The position numbers and the translations under genes were made by a program. DNA of 64,000 bases from Spirochaeta thermophila DSM 6578 (GTDB lineage: Bacteria; Spirochaetota; Spirochaetia; Winmispirales; Winmispiraceae): assembly GCF_000184345.1 (NCBI RefSeq), contig NC_017583.1, forward strand, positions 1,612,001-1,676,000. Reading direction: 5' to 3'. Under the pieces are notes generated by a model that saw only the letters and a list, made by a program, of their open reading frames with translations, had not been told where the DNA came from and made no database searches. Below are positions 17,939-26,788 of the stretch, one piece after another; the first letter of the stretch is position 1, and every line of letters begins with the position of its first letter.

Positions 17939-17967
17939 TTGACCGCGGAGAGGAGAGGGGGTATAGT
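17939..17967 (+). promoter_or_regulatory. promoter of the kinase-regulator pair
   Basis: TTGACC (17939-17944), 17 bp, TATAGT (17962-17967). The -10 ends ten bases before the GTG start, with no good ribosome-binding site between. Confidence 0.6.
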
Positions 17968-17977
17968 AAGCCGGTAG

Positions 17978-20014
17978 GTGAAACTCCGGACAAAGCTCAT
18001 ACTCGTCTTCTCGAGTCTCCTCGTCCTGCACACGGCGCTCAATACTGCGTTTGTGCTCCTCTTCTACAGTGAGCGGCTGAGGCGCACCGAGGAGGAGATC
18101 CTCACCGGCACGTGGGAGACGGTGAAGGGCTCGCTCGAGGCGCTCAAGAGGGACATGCTCAACGCCCTCGCCCTCCTCAACTCCCACCTGGAAACCCCCT
18201 CCCCCACCCTTCCCCGTCTCGCCTCGCTCATCTGCGCCACCACGCCCGCCGACCGGGTGGTACTTCTCGACCAAGGCGGCCGCATCCTCGTGGACCACTA
18301 CAGCTACCGTATCCGGGAACCCTTCGCCCTCCCCTCCCTCTCCCTCTCCTCCTTCCGGTTCCCCCGCGCCCTCTACCTCCTCGCCCCCGTGCACGGCCGC
18401 CCCTCCCTCCTCCTCGTCGCCGGTTCGCCCTACCACACCCCCGCAGGATCGGGCCACGCCCTCCTCTTCACCCTGGTCGACGAGGACCGCCTCCTCGCGT
18501 GGAACCCCTCGCGGGATACCCGCGTGGCCCTCTCCACCCCCGATCACATCCTCGCCTCCCAGACTCCCCGCTTCACCCCTCCCCTCGACGCCGCCTTCCG
18601 GGAGATCCGCATAGGCAACCATCCCTTCCTCGCCTACACCCGTCTCCTCTCCGGCGAAGTCCCCGAAGGACTCTACCTCATCACCCTCCGCTCCGCCCTT
18701 CCCGGCAAGATCGACCTGCGCACCATCGGCCTGACCATCCTCGCCCTCTTCCTCCTCACCCTCCTCATCTCCGCCGCCCTCGCCGCCGGGAGCACCACCC
18801 ACTTCCTCTCCCCCCTGCAGCGCCTCCTCGCCTGGCTCCCCCACGCCCAGGAACACCCCCTCCCCCCCCTCTCCTCCCGCGACGAGATCGGTCTCATCGC
18901 CCATCAGGCCTCGCACATCGTGAAGACCCTCCTCGAGGAAGAGCGGATCATCCGCGAGCAGTACCGTGAGATCGCCCGCCTCACCTCGTACAACCGCCAG
19001 ATCGTCTCATCGCTCCGCGCCGGTATCGTGGTGGCCCGCCCCGACGGCACGATCGAGTTCTGCAACACCTACTTCGCCGACATGCTGGGCACCTCCCCTC
19101 CCCATATCCTCGGCCGTCTCGCCACCCCCCTCATCTCCGCCTCCTTCCACCTCCCCACCCCGGTCGAGGACCTCGACCTCTCCCGGCCCACCACCCTCGA
19201 ACGCGTACGCCTCGCCTCATCGGAACGCGTCTTCACCCTCAAGATACAACCCTTCGAATCCGCCGACAGGAAAGGAGGAGAACCCAAGGCCCTCCTCGTC
19301 TTCGAAGAAGTCACCGAACTGGAGGCCCTCTGGAAAACCCTCCTCATAAGCGAACGCATCTCCGCCCTCGGCGCCCTCTCGGCAGGCCTCGCCCACGAGA
19401 TCAACAACCCCCTCGGCGCCATAAGCTCCCATCTCGCCTACCTCCTCTCGGTGGAAGACGACCCGGAGCGCCGCGAATCCCTCCTCTGGATCGAAAAAGA
19501 GATCACCAGGATAGGGAACCTCGTGAAGACCATCCTCTCCCACGCACGGGGACGCACCGAGGGCCCCTGCGACGTCGACCGGACCCTCAGGGACACCATC
19601 GGCCTCCTTTCCCCCCAGGCGAGACAGAAGAGGATAGCGCTCTCCTACACCAGCACAGGCCCGCTTCCCTCCGCCCTCATCTCGGAGGCGGAGCTCAAGC
19701 AGGTGGCCCTCAACATCCTCAAGAACGCCATGGAATCCATAGGAGAAGGCGGCTCCATCCAGGTGGAGGCACGCTCCGTGGACGATGGCCTGGTCATCGC
19801 CTTCCACGACACGGGACCCGGCTTCCCCGAACCCTCGGAGGCCCACCTCTTCGACCCCCTCTTCACCACCAAGGCGGAAGGGACCGGATTGGGCATGACC
19901 ATCACCCATCACATCATACAACGAGCCGGCGGGAGGATCGCGGTACGGAACCGGACCCCCTCCGGCGCCACCGTGGAGGTACGACTACGTGCAGCCGGTA
20001 GTACTCATCGTTGA
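17978..20014 (+). CDS. membrane sensor histidine kinase (NtrB-like)
   Basis: A 678-residue kinase. Two membrane segments (about residues 8-30 and 248-268) bracket a sensor region of about 215 residues outside the membrane. Then come a HAMP-like linker, a PAS-like domain (about 345-455), and a HisKA domain with the phosphorylated His473 in LAHEINNPLG. The HATPase domain has its N-box around NILKNAMESIG and GTGLGM near residue 640. It should phosphorylate the NtrC-type regulator, whose GTG start overlaps the end of this gene by 26 nt. The signal is unknown; the neighbouring genes suggest a sugar or glycan fragment. Confidence 0.88.
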   Translation: MKLRTKLILVFSSLLVLHTALNTAFVLLFYSERLRRTEEEILTGTWETVKGSLEALKRDMLNALALLNSHLETPSPTLPRLASLICATTPADRVVLLDQGGRILVDHYSYRIREPFALPSLSLSSFRFPRALYLLAPVHGRPSLLLVAGSPYHTPAGSGHALLFTLVDEDRLLAWNPSRDTRVALSTPDHILASQTPRFTPPLDAAFREIRIGNHPFLAYTRLLSGEVPEGLYLITLRSALPGKIDLRTIGLTILALFLLTLLISAALAAGSTTHFLSPLQRLLAWLPHAQEHPLPPLSSRDEIGLIAHQASHIVKTLLEEERIIREQYREIARLTSYNRQIVSSLRAGIVVARPDGTIEFCNTYFADMLGTSPPHILGRLATPLISASFHLPTPVEDLDLSRPTTLERVRLASSERVFTLKIQPFESADRKGGEPKALLVFEEVTELEALWKTLLISERISALGALSAGLAHEINNPLGAISSHLAYLLSVEDDPERRESLLWIEKEITRIGNLVKTILSHARGRTEGPCDVDRTLRDTIGLLSPQARQKRIALSYTSTGPLPSALISEAELKQVALNILKNAMESIGEGGSIQVEARSVDDGLVIAFHDTGPGFPEPSEAHLFDPLFTTKAEGTGLGMTITHHIIQRAGGRIAVRNRTPSGATVEVRLRAAGSTHR

Positions 20015-21341
20015 CGACGAAGAAGGCCTGCTTCTCGGTCTCAAGAAGTTCCTGGAAGTGCAGGGCTACCGCGTCCTTCTCGCCCGCACCGCCAGCGAGG
20101 CCCGCGAGATCCTCATCCGCCACGAGGTGGACATCGCCCTCCTCGACCTCAGGCTGGGGAAGGACGACGGGATGAGCCTCCTCGCGGAGATGGTGGCACA
20201 CCACCCGCACGTGGCGGTCCTGGTGATCACCGGGTACGGCGACATCCCTACCGCCGTGGAGTGCATGCGGATGGGCGCCCGCAACTTCCTCACCAAGCCG
20301 GTGGACCACACCCTCCTCCTCTCCCTCTTGGAACGGGAGTGGGAGGACATGCGGCGCCGCGCAGAACAGCAGGCCATCCTCGAGGCCCGGTGGTCGAAGG
20401 AGGAACGCGAGCCCTTCAGGAGCCGGCACCCCCTCATGCACCAGGTGGAAGTCACCATCCAGAAGGTGAAAGACCTCGACGTCCCCGTGCTCATCACAGG
20501 AGAAACCGGCACCGGCAAGGAGGTCACGGCCAGGAGGATCCACTACGAGAGCGTGCGGAAGGACAGGCCTTTCATAGAGATCAACTGCGCCGCCATCCCC
20601 GAGACCCTCCTCGAGAGCGAGCTCTTCGGACACGAGCGTGGGGCCTTCACCGGAGCGGTGGAACGCACCCGCGGCAAGTTCGAGCAGGCGGGCCGAGGCA
20701 CCCTCTTCCTGGACGAGATCGGGGAGATGAGCCTCGCGATGCAGGCCAAACTCCTCCACGTCCTGGAAGAGCGGACCTTCCACCGCATCGGGGGGAGCAG
20801 ACCCCTCACCGCCGAGTGCCGTATCATCGCAGCCACCAATGCCCCCATAGAGAGACGGGTCGAGGAGGGGCTCTTCAGGAGCGATCTCTTCTACCGGCTC
20901 AAGGTCATCCACATACACCTTCCCCCGCTCAGGGAACGCAAGGAGGACATCCTCCCCCTCGCCTACCTCTTCCTCAAAGAGGCGAGACTCCGGTACCACC
21001 GCAAGGTGGAAGGCTTCACCCCAGAGGTCGAACGCGCCCTCGTCTCCTACACCTGGCCCGGCAACATCCGGCAGCTCAAGAATGTCATCACCAACGCCGT
21101 GCTCCTCGCAGAGGGACCCCTCATCGACCGCATCGATCTCCCCAGGGCTCCCGGTTCCCGCCCCTCGTTGAAGGAGGGCGAGACCCTTCCCGAGGCAGTA
21201 CGCCGCCACACCCGTGAGCTCGAGCGCGCCCTCATCGAGGATGCCCTGAGGCGGACCGGTTACCACATAAGCGAGACGGCCCGTCTCCTGGGCATTTCCC
21301 GCAAGACCCTCTACCACAGGATACGGGAATACGGCCTGTGA
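19989..21341 (+). CDS. NtrC-family sigma-54-dependent response regulator
   Basis: A 450-residue regulator with three domains. The receiver (residues 1-120) has phosphoacceptor Asp53. The AAA+ domain has Walker A GETGTGKE (171-178) and the sigma-54 contact loop GAFTGA (218-223). A Fis-type HTH follows at the C-terminus (SETARLLGISRKTLYHRI). The intact GAFTGA loop means it should activate sigma-54 holoenzyme. A sigma-54-type promoter lies 150 bp downstream, in front of the sugar-binding-protein gene, so that operon is the obvious target. The GTG start overlaps the kinase gene. Confidence 0.92.
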   Translation: MQPVVLIVDDEEGLLLGLKKFLEVQGYRVLLARTASEAREILIRHEVDIALLDLRLGKDDGMSLLAEMVAHHPHVAVLVITGYGDIPTAVECMRMGARNFLTKPVDHTLLLSLLEREWEDMRRRAEQQAILEARWSKEEREPFRSRHPLMHQVEVTIQKVKDLDVPVLITGETGTGKEVTARRIHYESVRKDRPFIEINCAAIPETLLESELFGHERGAFTGAVERTRGKFEQAGRGTLFLDEIGEMSLAMQAKLLHVLEERTFHRIGGSRPLTAECRIIAATNAPIERRVEEGLFRSDLFYRLKVIHIHLPPLRERKEDILPLAYLFLKEARLRYHRKVEGFTPEVERALVSYTWPGNIRQLKNVITNAVLLAEGPLIDRIDLPRAPGSRPSLKEGETLPEAVRRHTRELERALIEDALRRTGYHISETARLLGISRKTLYHRIREYGL

Positions 21342-21353
21342 ATGTATCCCGGA

Positions 21354-21371
21354 GGAAACACTCCTGTTTCC
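21354..21371 (+). promoter_or_regulatory. candidate enhancer site for the NtrC-type regulator
   Basis: A perfect inverted repeat GGAAACA, 4 bp, TGTTTCC, about 120 bp upstream of the sigma-54-type promoter. Spacing and form suit an upstream activating sequence. It lies between the regulator stop and the transporter operon. Confidence 0.45.
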
Positions 21372-21490
21372 ATGAGGGAACAATCGGCCCCATGAAGATA
21401 AAGGAACGGAATCGAACGGAGTCATCCCAATACAATACATTACATCGAAACGAGTTGTATGGACCGTCTTCTTCATGCGATGAACACGTT

Positions 21491-21506
21491 TGGCATCCTT
21501 ATTGCT
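21491..21506 (+). promoter_or_regulatory. sigma-54-type promoter of the sugar ABC operon
   Basis: TGGCAT, 5 bp, TTGCT. The invariant GG (21492-21493) and GC (21504-21505) are exactly 10 bp apart, as required for sigma-54. The expected start of transcription is near 21517, giving a leader of about 26 nt that contains the GAGGAGG site before ATG 21543. Confidence 0.65.
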
Positions 21507-21542
21507 ACATCGTACACATACACCCTTTACGAGGAGGTGCAC

Positions 21543-22799
21543 ATGAGACGTATACTCACGGGACTTCTCCTCTGCGTGGTGCTCGCAGCAACGGTGTGGG
21601 CGGGTGCGCAGAAGGAGGAAGAGAACAAGGTGGAGATCTTCAGCTGGTGGACCGCAGGGGGTGAGGCCGAAGGTCTCGAAGCCCTCATCGAGGTCTTCAA
21701 TCAGAAGTATCCCGAGATCGAGGTGATCAATGCCACGGTGGCAGGGGGCGCGGGATCCAATGCCAAGGCCGTCCTCGCCACCCGGATGCAGGGAGGCAAC
21801 CCGCCCGACAGCTTCCAGGTGCACGCGGGTCACGAGCTCATCGACACCTGGGTGGTAGCCGGTGCCATGGAGCCCATCACCTTCATCTTCGAGGAGAACG
21901 GGTTCCTCGACAAGTACCCCAAAGGGGTGATCGACATCATCTCCTATCAGGGAGAGATCTACAGCGTGCCCGTGAACATCCACCGCTCGAACGTGCTGTG
22001 GTACAATAAGAAGGTCTTCGATCAGAACGGACTCACCCCACCCAGGACCTTCGACGAGTTCTTCTCCGTGGCGGAGACCCTCGCCGACAAGGGCATCACC
22101 CCCCTCGCACTCGGCGACAACGGGATCTGGGCCTCCACCCATCTGCTCGAGTCCGTGCTCGCGGGGAGCCTGGGTCCTGAACGGTACCGCGGCCTCTGGA
22201 ACGGCACGACGCGATGGAACGGCGCCGAGACCAAGAGGGCCCTCACCACCTTCGTGCGCATGCTCGAGTACGTGAACAGCGATCACGCAGCCCTGAGCTG
22301 GGACGCCGCAGCCCAGTACGTGGCCGACGGCAAGGCGGCCATGACCATCATGGGCGACTGGGCGCACGGCTACTTCAAGTCCAAGGGGCTCAAGGTGGGG
22401 GTGGACTACGGCTGGTCGCCCTCTCCCAGCACGAGCGGTATGTTCATCATGCTCTCCGACTCCTTCGGACTGCCCAAGGGAGCCCCGCACCGGGATGCGG
22501 CCATAAAGTGGCTCACCGTGTGCGCCTCCAGAGAGGGACAGGATGCCTTCAATCCGAAGAAAGGCTCCATACCCAGCCGGATCGATGGAGACCGTTCGCT
22601 CTATGACGAGTATCTCCAGGCCGCCATGGACGACTTCGCCTCGAACGAGATCATCCCGTCCGTGGCCCACGGCGCCGCCGCCTCCGAGGCCTGGGTGACC
22701 GAACTCAACGACGTGGTCTCGGTGCTGGTGGCCGACAGGGACGTGGACAAGGCCGCGGCCCAGCTCCAGAAGATCGCCGACAAGTACGCGAAGAAGTAA
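21543..22799 (+). CDS. CUT1-type sugar ABC transporter substrate-binding protein
   Basis: A 418-residue periplasmic binding protein with a signal peptide (MRRILTGLLLCVVLAATVWAG, cut before AQKEE). The mature fold is the large bilobed type 1 family (residues about 27-410; SWWTAGGEAEGLEALIEVF, WYNKKVF, GDWAHGYF). It resembles glucose/mannose-type binding proteins of Thermus and Thermotoga. I chose the ATG at 21543 because GAGGAGG precedes it. The two permease genes follow. A hairpin terminator after this gene should let the binding protein be made in excess. Confidence 0.88.
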   Translation: MRRILTGLLLCVVLAATVWAGAQKEEENKVEIFSWWTAGGEAEGLEALIEVFNQKYPEIEVINATVAGGAGSNAKAVLATRMQGGNPPDSFQVHAGHELIDTWVVAGAMEPITFIFEENGFLDKYPKGVIDIISYQGEIYSVPVNIHRSNVLWYNKKVFDQNGLTPPRTFDEFFSVAETLADKGITPLALGDNGIWASTHLLESVLAGSLGPERYRGLWNGTTRWNGAETKRALTTFVRMLEYVNSDHAALSWDAAAQYVADGKAAMTIMGDWAHGYFKSKGLKVGVDYGWSPSPSTSGMFIMLSDSFGLPKGAPHRDAAIKWLTVCASREGQDAFNPKKGSIPSRIDGDRSLYDEYLQAAMDDFASNEIIPSVAHGAAASEAWVTELNDVVSVLVADRDVDKAAAQLQKIADKYAKK

Positions 22800-22809
22800 G
22801 CCGGTCGAA

Positions 22810-22844
22810 GGGTCCGTTCCCATCCGGGGACGGACCCTCTTTCT
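22810..22844 (+). terminator. intra-operon terminator/attenuator after the binding-protein gene
   Basis: A strong stem (GGGTCCGTTCCC with GGGGACGGACCC) followed by TCTTTCTC. It lies between the binding-protein and permease genes, so it probably causes partial termination. Confidence 0.75.
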
Positions 22845-22868
22845 CTACATACCAGGAAGGAGCGCGAT

Positions 22869-23765
22869 ATGCTGTATCAGCGAAGGGAACTGCTGAAGGC
22901 CGCTGCGGTCGTGCTTCCCTCGATCATCGCCGTGGGCATCTTCGTCTACGGCTTCATCATCTGGTCGTTCAGGGTCTCGGTCTCCGCATGGGATGGTATC
23001 CTCCCCAACTTCACCTACGTGGGGTTCAAGAACTACATTGAAACCTTCCAGACCCAGCGGTTCCAGACCGATCTCTGGAACACCCTCTTCTTCACCATCT
23101 TCTTTCTCGGCCTCACCGTCACCACTGGGCTCGCCCTCGCCCTGCTTTTGGAGCGGTCGGTGAAGGGGGAGGATGTCTTCAGGACGATCTACCTCTTCCC
23201 CATGGCGATAAGCTTCGTGGTCACGGGTGTCGCGTGGAGGTGGATCTTCAACCCCACGGTGGGCCTCAACGCCCTGCTGCAGAAGCTGGGTATCCCCGCG
23301 ACCTGGGGGTGGTACACCGATCCGTCGACCGTGGGGCCCTTCCACGTTGCCCTCATCCCCCTCATCATCGCCGCCTCGTGGCAGTTCTCCGGCTACACCA
23401 TGGCCATGTACCTCGCCGCCCTCAGGGGGATCCCCGAGGATGTCATCGAGGCGAGCATGATCGACGGGGCCACCTACTTCCAGAGGCTCACGCTCGTGAT
23501 CCTTCCCCTCCTCAAGCCCATCACCCTCTCCGCACTCATCGTGCTGGGACACATCTCTCTCAAGATCTTCGACCTGGTCTACGTGATGACCGGCAAGGGG
23601 CCGGCATTCGCCACGGATTTCCCGGGCATCTTCATGTTCGAGACCACCTTCAGGGGCAACCACTACGCCCAGGGTGCGGTCATCTCCATGGTCATGCTCT
23701 TTCTCGTAGCGGTGGTGATCGTCCCCTACCTGGTGTCGGTCTTCAGGGAAGGGAGGCGCGCATGA
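22869..23765 (+). CDS. sugar ABC transporter permease (first)
   Basis: A 298-residue inner-membrane permease with about six membrane segments and the EAA loop (EASMIDGATYFQRLTLVILP, about residues 196-215) that contacts the ATPase. It is of the MalF/CUT1 type. GGAAGGAG precedes the ATG, and its stop overlaps the next permease by 4 nt. No ATP-binding subunit is encoded here, so it must use a shared MsmK/MalK-type ATPase from elsewhere. Confidence 0.9.
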   Translation: MLYQRRELLKAAAVVLPSIIAVGIFVYGFIIWSFRVSVSAWDGILPNFTYVGFKNYIETFQTQRFQTDLWNTLFFTIFFLGLTVTTGLALALLLERSVKGEDVFRTIYLFPMAISFVVTGVAWRWIFNPTVGLNALLQKLGIPATWGWYTDPSTVGPFHVALIPLIIAASWQFSGYTMAMYLAALRGIPEDVIEASMIDGATYFQRLTLVILPLLKPITLSALIVLGHISLKIFDLVYVMTGKGPAFATDFPGIFMFETTFRGNHYAQGAVISMVMLFLVAVVIVPYLVSVFREGRRA

Positions 23766-24604
23766 GGACGGAGTACGCGCTCCGGCAGAAGGCGGCGGCG
23801 AAGATCCTCCTCTACCTGGTGCTCGTGGTGGGAGCCGTCTTCTTTCTCGTACCGGTGTACGTCCTCCTCGCCACGAGCCTCAAGTCCTTCGCGGAGGTGA
23901 ACATCCAGAACATGTGGTCGCTTCCCCGTACCGTGTCGCTCGAGGGGTTCGCCAAGGCCCTCGAGAAACTGGGGCCGAATTTCCTAAACAGCGTGCTCCT
24001 CACGGTGCCGGCGACCATCCTGAGTGCCTTCCTGGGGTCGATCAACGGGTACATCTTCGCCAAGTGGCGGTTCCCGGGGGCGAACCTGCTCTTCGCCTTC
24101 GTGCTCTTCGGGATGTTCATCCCCTATCAGAGCATCCTCATCCCCCTGGTGCAGTTCCTGAGCAGGATCCGGCTCTACGGCACCCTGCCGGGACTCATCC
24201 TCACCCATGTGGTGTACGGAATCCCCATCACCACCCTCATCTTCCGCAACTACTACACCGAGATACCGGGATCGCTCATAGAGGCGGCCCAGATCGACGG
24301 ACTGGGGCTCTTCAGGATCTACCGGCACATCCTCCTCCCGCTCTCGGCCCCGGCCTTCGTCGTGGTGGTGATCTGGCAGATGACGAGTATCTGGAACGAG
24401 TTCCTCTTCGCGGTGACCATCACCCAGAATCCTCGGGTGCAGCCCATCACCGTGGCCCTCCAGAACCTGGCGGGCAGCCAGATCGTGGAGTGGAACGTCC
24501 AGATGGCGGGCGCGCTCCTCGCCGCCCTCCCGCCGCTCCTCGTGTACCTGCTCCTGGGAAAGTACTTCATCAGGGGCCTCCTCGCAGGATCGGTGAAGCA
24601 GTGA
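23762..24604 (+). CDS. sugar ABC transporter permease (second)
   Basis: A 280-residue MalG-type permease with six membrane segments. Its EAA loop is EAAQIDGLGLFRIYRHILLP (about residues 178-197). It pairs with the preceding permease to form the translocation channel. The ATG overlaps the upstream TGA by 4 nt, and the gene is followed by a strong terminator, so the operon ends without an ATPase gene. Confidence 0.9.
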   Translation: MRTEYALRQKAAAKILLYLVLVVGAVFFLVPVYVLLATSLKSFAEVNIQNMWSLPRTVSLEGFAKALEKLGPNFLNSVLLTVPATILSAFLGSINGYIFAKWRFPGANLLFAFVLFGMFIPYQSILIPLVQFLSRIRLYGTLPGLILTHVVYGIPITTLIFRNYYTEIPGSLIEAAQIDGLGLFRIYRHILLPLSAPAFVVVVIWQMTSIWNEFLFAVTITQNPRVQPITVALQNLAGSQIVEWNVQMAGALLAALPPLLVYLLLGKYFIRGLLAGSVKQ

Positions 24605-24610
24605 GACGAG

Positions 24611-24659
24611 ACGCAGCCCCGGGAACGGGAAGGGGCTGCGTTGTCTTTTTCCCTTTTTC
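24611..24659 (+). terminator. terminator of the sugar ABC operon
   Basis: A ten-pair stem ACGCAGCCCC/GGGGCTGCGT around an 11-nt loop, followed by a long T-rich tract (24642-24659). Confidence 0.85.
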
Positions 24660-24669
24660 ACGATACCTT
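24641..24669 (+). promoter_or_regulatory. possible pncB-pncA promoter
   Basis: TTGTCT (24641-24646), 17 bp, TACCTT (24664-24669). The -35 lies within the T-tract of the preceding terminator; the start of transcription would be near 24676, 23 bp before the GTG. Confidence 0.4.
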
Positions 24670-24698
24670 ACAACGAGACGCCCGAAAGGAGGACGCGC

Positions 24699-26117
24699 GT
24701 GGAGCTGCATCCCGCCCTCTTCGTGGACAAGTACGAGCTCACCATGGCCCAGACCTACTTCTTCTCCGGCAGGGCCGAGCTTCCCGCCTGTTTCGACTAC
24801 TTCTTCCGTACCCTCCCCTACGAAGGGGGGTTCCTGGTCTTCGCCGGGCTCGGAGACCTCCTCGAGCTCATCGAGGAGTTCCGCTTCTCACAGGAGGATC
24901 TCGCCTTCCTGGAACGCGACGGGTTCAGGAGCGAGTTCCTCTCGTTCCTCGAGGGGTTCTCGTTCAGGGGGAGTATCTACTCTTTCAGAGAGGGAGAGAT
25001 CGCCTTTCCCCACGAGCCGATCCTCCGGGTGGAGGGGAGCCTCCTCGAGACCCAGCTCATAGAGACCCTCCTTCTCGCGGTGCTCAACTTCCAGTCCCTC
25101 ATCGCCACCAAGGCGGCGAGGGTGCGTCTCGCGGCAGGCGAGCGCGTGGTGAGCGACTTCGGACTGCGGCGGGCCCACGGCTGGGGCGGTATCATGGCGA
25201 GCAGGGCGGCGGTGATAGGAGGGTGCGACAGCACCTCCAACATGGAGGCGGCCCGGCGCTACGGGATCCCGGCGGTGGGGACCATGGCCCACTCGTTCGT
25301 GCAGAGCTACGACGACGAGCTCGAGGCGTTCAGGGAGTACGCGCGGCACAATCCCGACTCGTGCATCCTCCTGGTGGATACCTACGATACCCTGGGAAGC
25401 GGGATCCCCCACGCCATCACGGTGGCGAAGGAGCTCGAGGCAGCCGGTCACAGGTTGCGCGGGATCCGGATCGACAGCGGCGACCTCGCCTACCTCTCAC
25501 GAAAGGCGAGGAGGATGCTCGACGAGGCGGGCCTCACCCACGTGAAGATCGCGGTCTCCAACCAGCTGGACGAGCGGGTGGTGAAGAGCCTCCTTGAGCA
25601 GGGCGCTCCCATCGACATCTTCGGCGTGGGCACCAGGATGGTGACTGGTCAGCCGGATGCGGCCCTGGACGGGGTGTACAAACTCTCGATGTGCGCAGGA
25701 AGGCCGCGGATGAAGATTTCCAACACCATCGTGAAGACCACGCTCCCGGGCCGCAAGCGCGCGGTGCGCTACGCCAACGGGGACGGGGGATGGGTGGCCG
25801 ATGGGATACTGCTCACGGACGAGGAGGGGACACACACCATCCACCACCCGTACGAACCGGGCAAGAAGCTGTGCGTGAGGGACTTCGAGACCGAGGAGCT
25901 CCACCACCTGGTGATGGAGGAGGGCCGCCGTGTGGGGCCCGCACCCACGGTGCAGGAGATCGCCCGGTACGCGAGGGAGCGGCTCGCCGCGCTCCCCCCC
26001 GAGTACAAGCGTTTCGAGTACCCCCACATCTACAAGGTGGGGGTGAGCAGGGCCTTGCGACACCTGCGGGATGAGCTCATGGCGCCCTACATCTCGCGTG
26101 AGGAGGAAGATGTATGA
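24699..26117 (+). CDS. pncB: nicotinate phosphoribosyltransferase
   Basis: A 472-residue NAPRTase, which joins nicotinate to PRPP to give nicotinate mononucleotide in NAD salvage. Family signatures include the N-terminal DKYELTMAQ (residues 10-18), SDFGLRRAHG (about 149-158), the RIDSGDLAYLS phosphate-binding motif (about 254-264) and FGVGT near residue 310. The GTG start has AAAGGAGG before it. It overlaps pncA by 4 nt, so two successive salvage steps are coupled. Confidence 0.94.
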   Translation: MELHPALFVDKYELTMAQTYFFSGRAELPACFDYFFRTLPYEGGFLVFAGLGDLLELIEEFRFSQEDLAFLERDGFRSEFLSFLEGFSFRGSIYSFREGEIAFPHEPILRVEGSLLETQLIETLLLAVLNFQSLIATKAARVRLAAGERVVSDFGLRRAHGWGGIMASRAAVIGGCDSTSNMEAARRYGIPAVGTMAHSFVQSYDDELEAFREYARHNPDSCILLVDTYDTLGSGIPHAITVAKELEAAGHRLRGIRIDSGDLAYLSRKARRMLDEAGLTHVKIAVSNQLDERVVKSLLEQGAPIDIFGVGTRMVTGQPDAALDGVYKLSMCAGRPRMKISNTIVKTTLPGRKRAVRYANGDGGWVADGILLTDEEGTHTIHHPYEPGKKLCVRDFETEELHHLVMEEGRRVGPAPTVQEIARYARERLAALPPEYKRFEYPHIYKVGVSRALRHLRDELMAPYISREEEDV

Positions 26118-26722
26118 GAGCGCTCATCGTCGTGGACGTCCAGAACGATTTCGTCCCGGGAGGTGCCCTTCCGGTGCCGGAAGGCGATGCCGTCATCCCG
26201 GTGATCAACCGCCTCATGGGCCGGTTCGACGTGGTGGTGGCCACCCAGGACTGGCACCCTGCCACACACAAGAGCTTCGCATCGAATCATCCGGGGAGGA
26301 GCCCCTACGAGGTGATCACCCTCGCGGGCCTCGAGCAGGTGCTCTGGCCCGATCACTGCGTGCAGGGATCCCCGGGCGCGGAGTTCACACCCGGGCTCGA
26401 CCTCCGTCCCGTGGAGGCGATCGTCCGCAAGGGGACGGATCCCGGGATCGACAGTTATAGCGGGTTCTACGACAACGGCCGGAAACGGAGCACGGGCCTC
26501 GCCGGGTACCTGCGGGAGCGGGGGGTGAGGGAGGTGTACGTGACGGGGCTCGCCGGCGAGTACTGCGTCTTCTACACGGCCATGGATGCGGCTGCCGAGG
26601 GATTCGCCACCTTCGTGGTGGAGGACGCTACCAGGCCCCTCAGCGCGGAGGGCTTCGAGAAGGCTGTGGTCCGCATGAGGGAACAGGGGATCACCATCCT
26701 ACGGTCAAGGGACGTGGGCTGA
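26114..26722 (+). CDS. pncA: nicotinamidase
   Basis: A 202-residue isochorismatase-fold amidase that converts nicotinamide to nicotinate, the substrate of the preceding enzyme. The catalytic triad is visible: Asp8 (VDVQNDF), Lys106 (VRKG) and Cys151 (GEYCV). Metal ligands are in DWH (Asp46, His48) and His81. The ATG overlaps the pncB stop by 4 nt. Confidence 0.94.
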   Translation: MRALIVVDVQNDFVPGGALPVPEGDAVIPVINRLMGRFDVVVATQDWHPATHKSFASNHPGRSPYEVITLAGLEQVLWPDHCVQGSPGAEFTPGLDLRPVEAIVRKGTDPGIDSYSGFYDNGRKRSTGLAGYLRERGVREVYVTGLAGEYCVFYTAMDAAAEGFATFVVEDATRPLSAEGFEKAVVRMREQGITILRSRDVG

Positions 26723-26788
26723 CCACACCCCACGTCTTGCACGGAGGAAGGGGCTCCACGTTTCTCCCGCGGTAGAGAGCATGAGCAT

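Noticed and set aside
16091-18916. A 941-codon open frame on the minus strand
   Set aside because: It runs antisense to the GH5 gene and into the kinase, and out of frame with the beta-propeller gene; it has repetitive Pro/His/Arg composition and no domain. It is a shadow of GC-rich coding.
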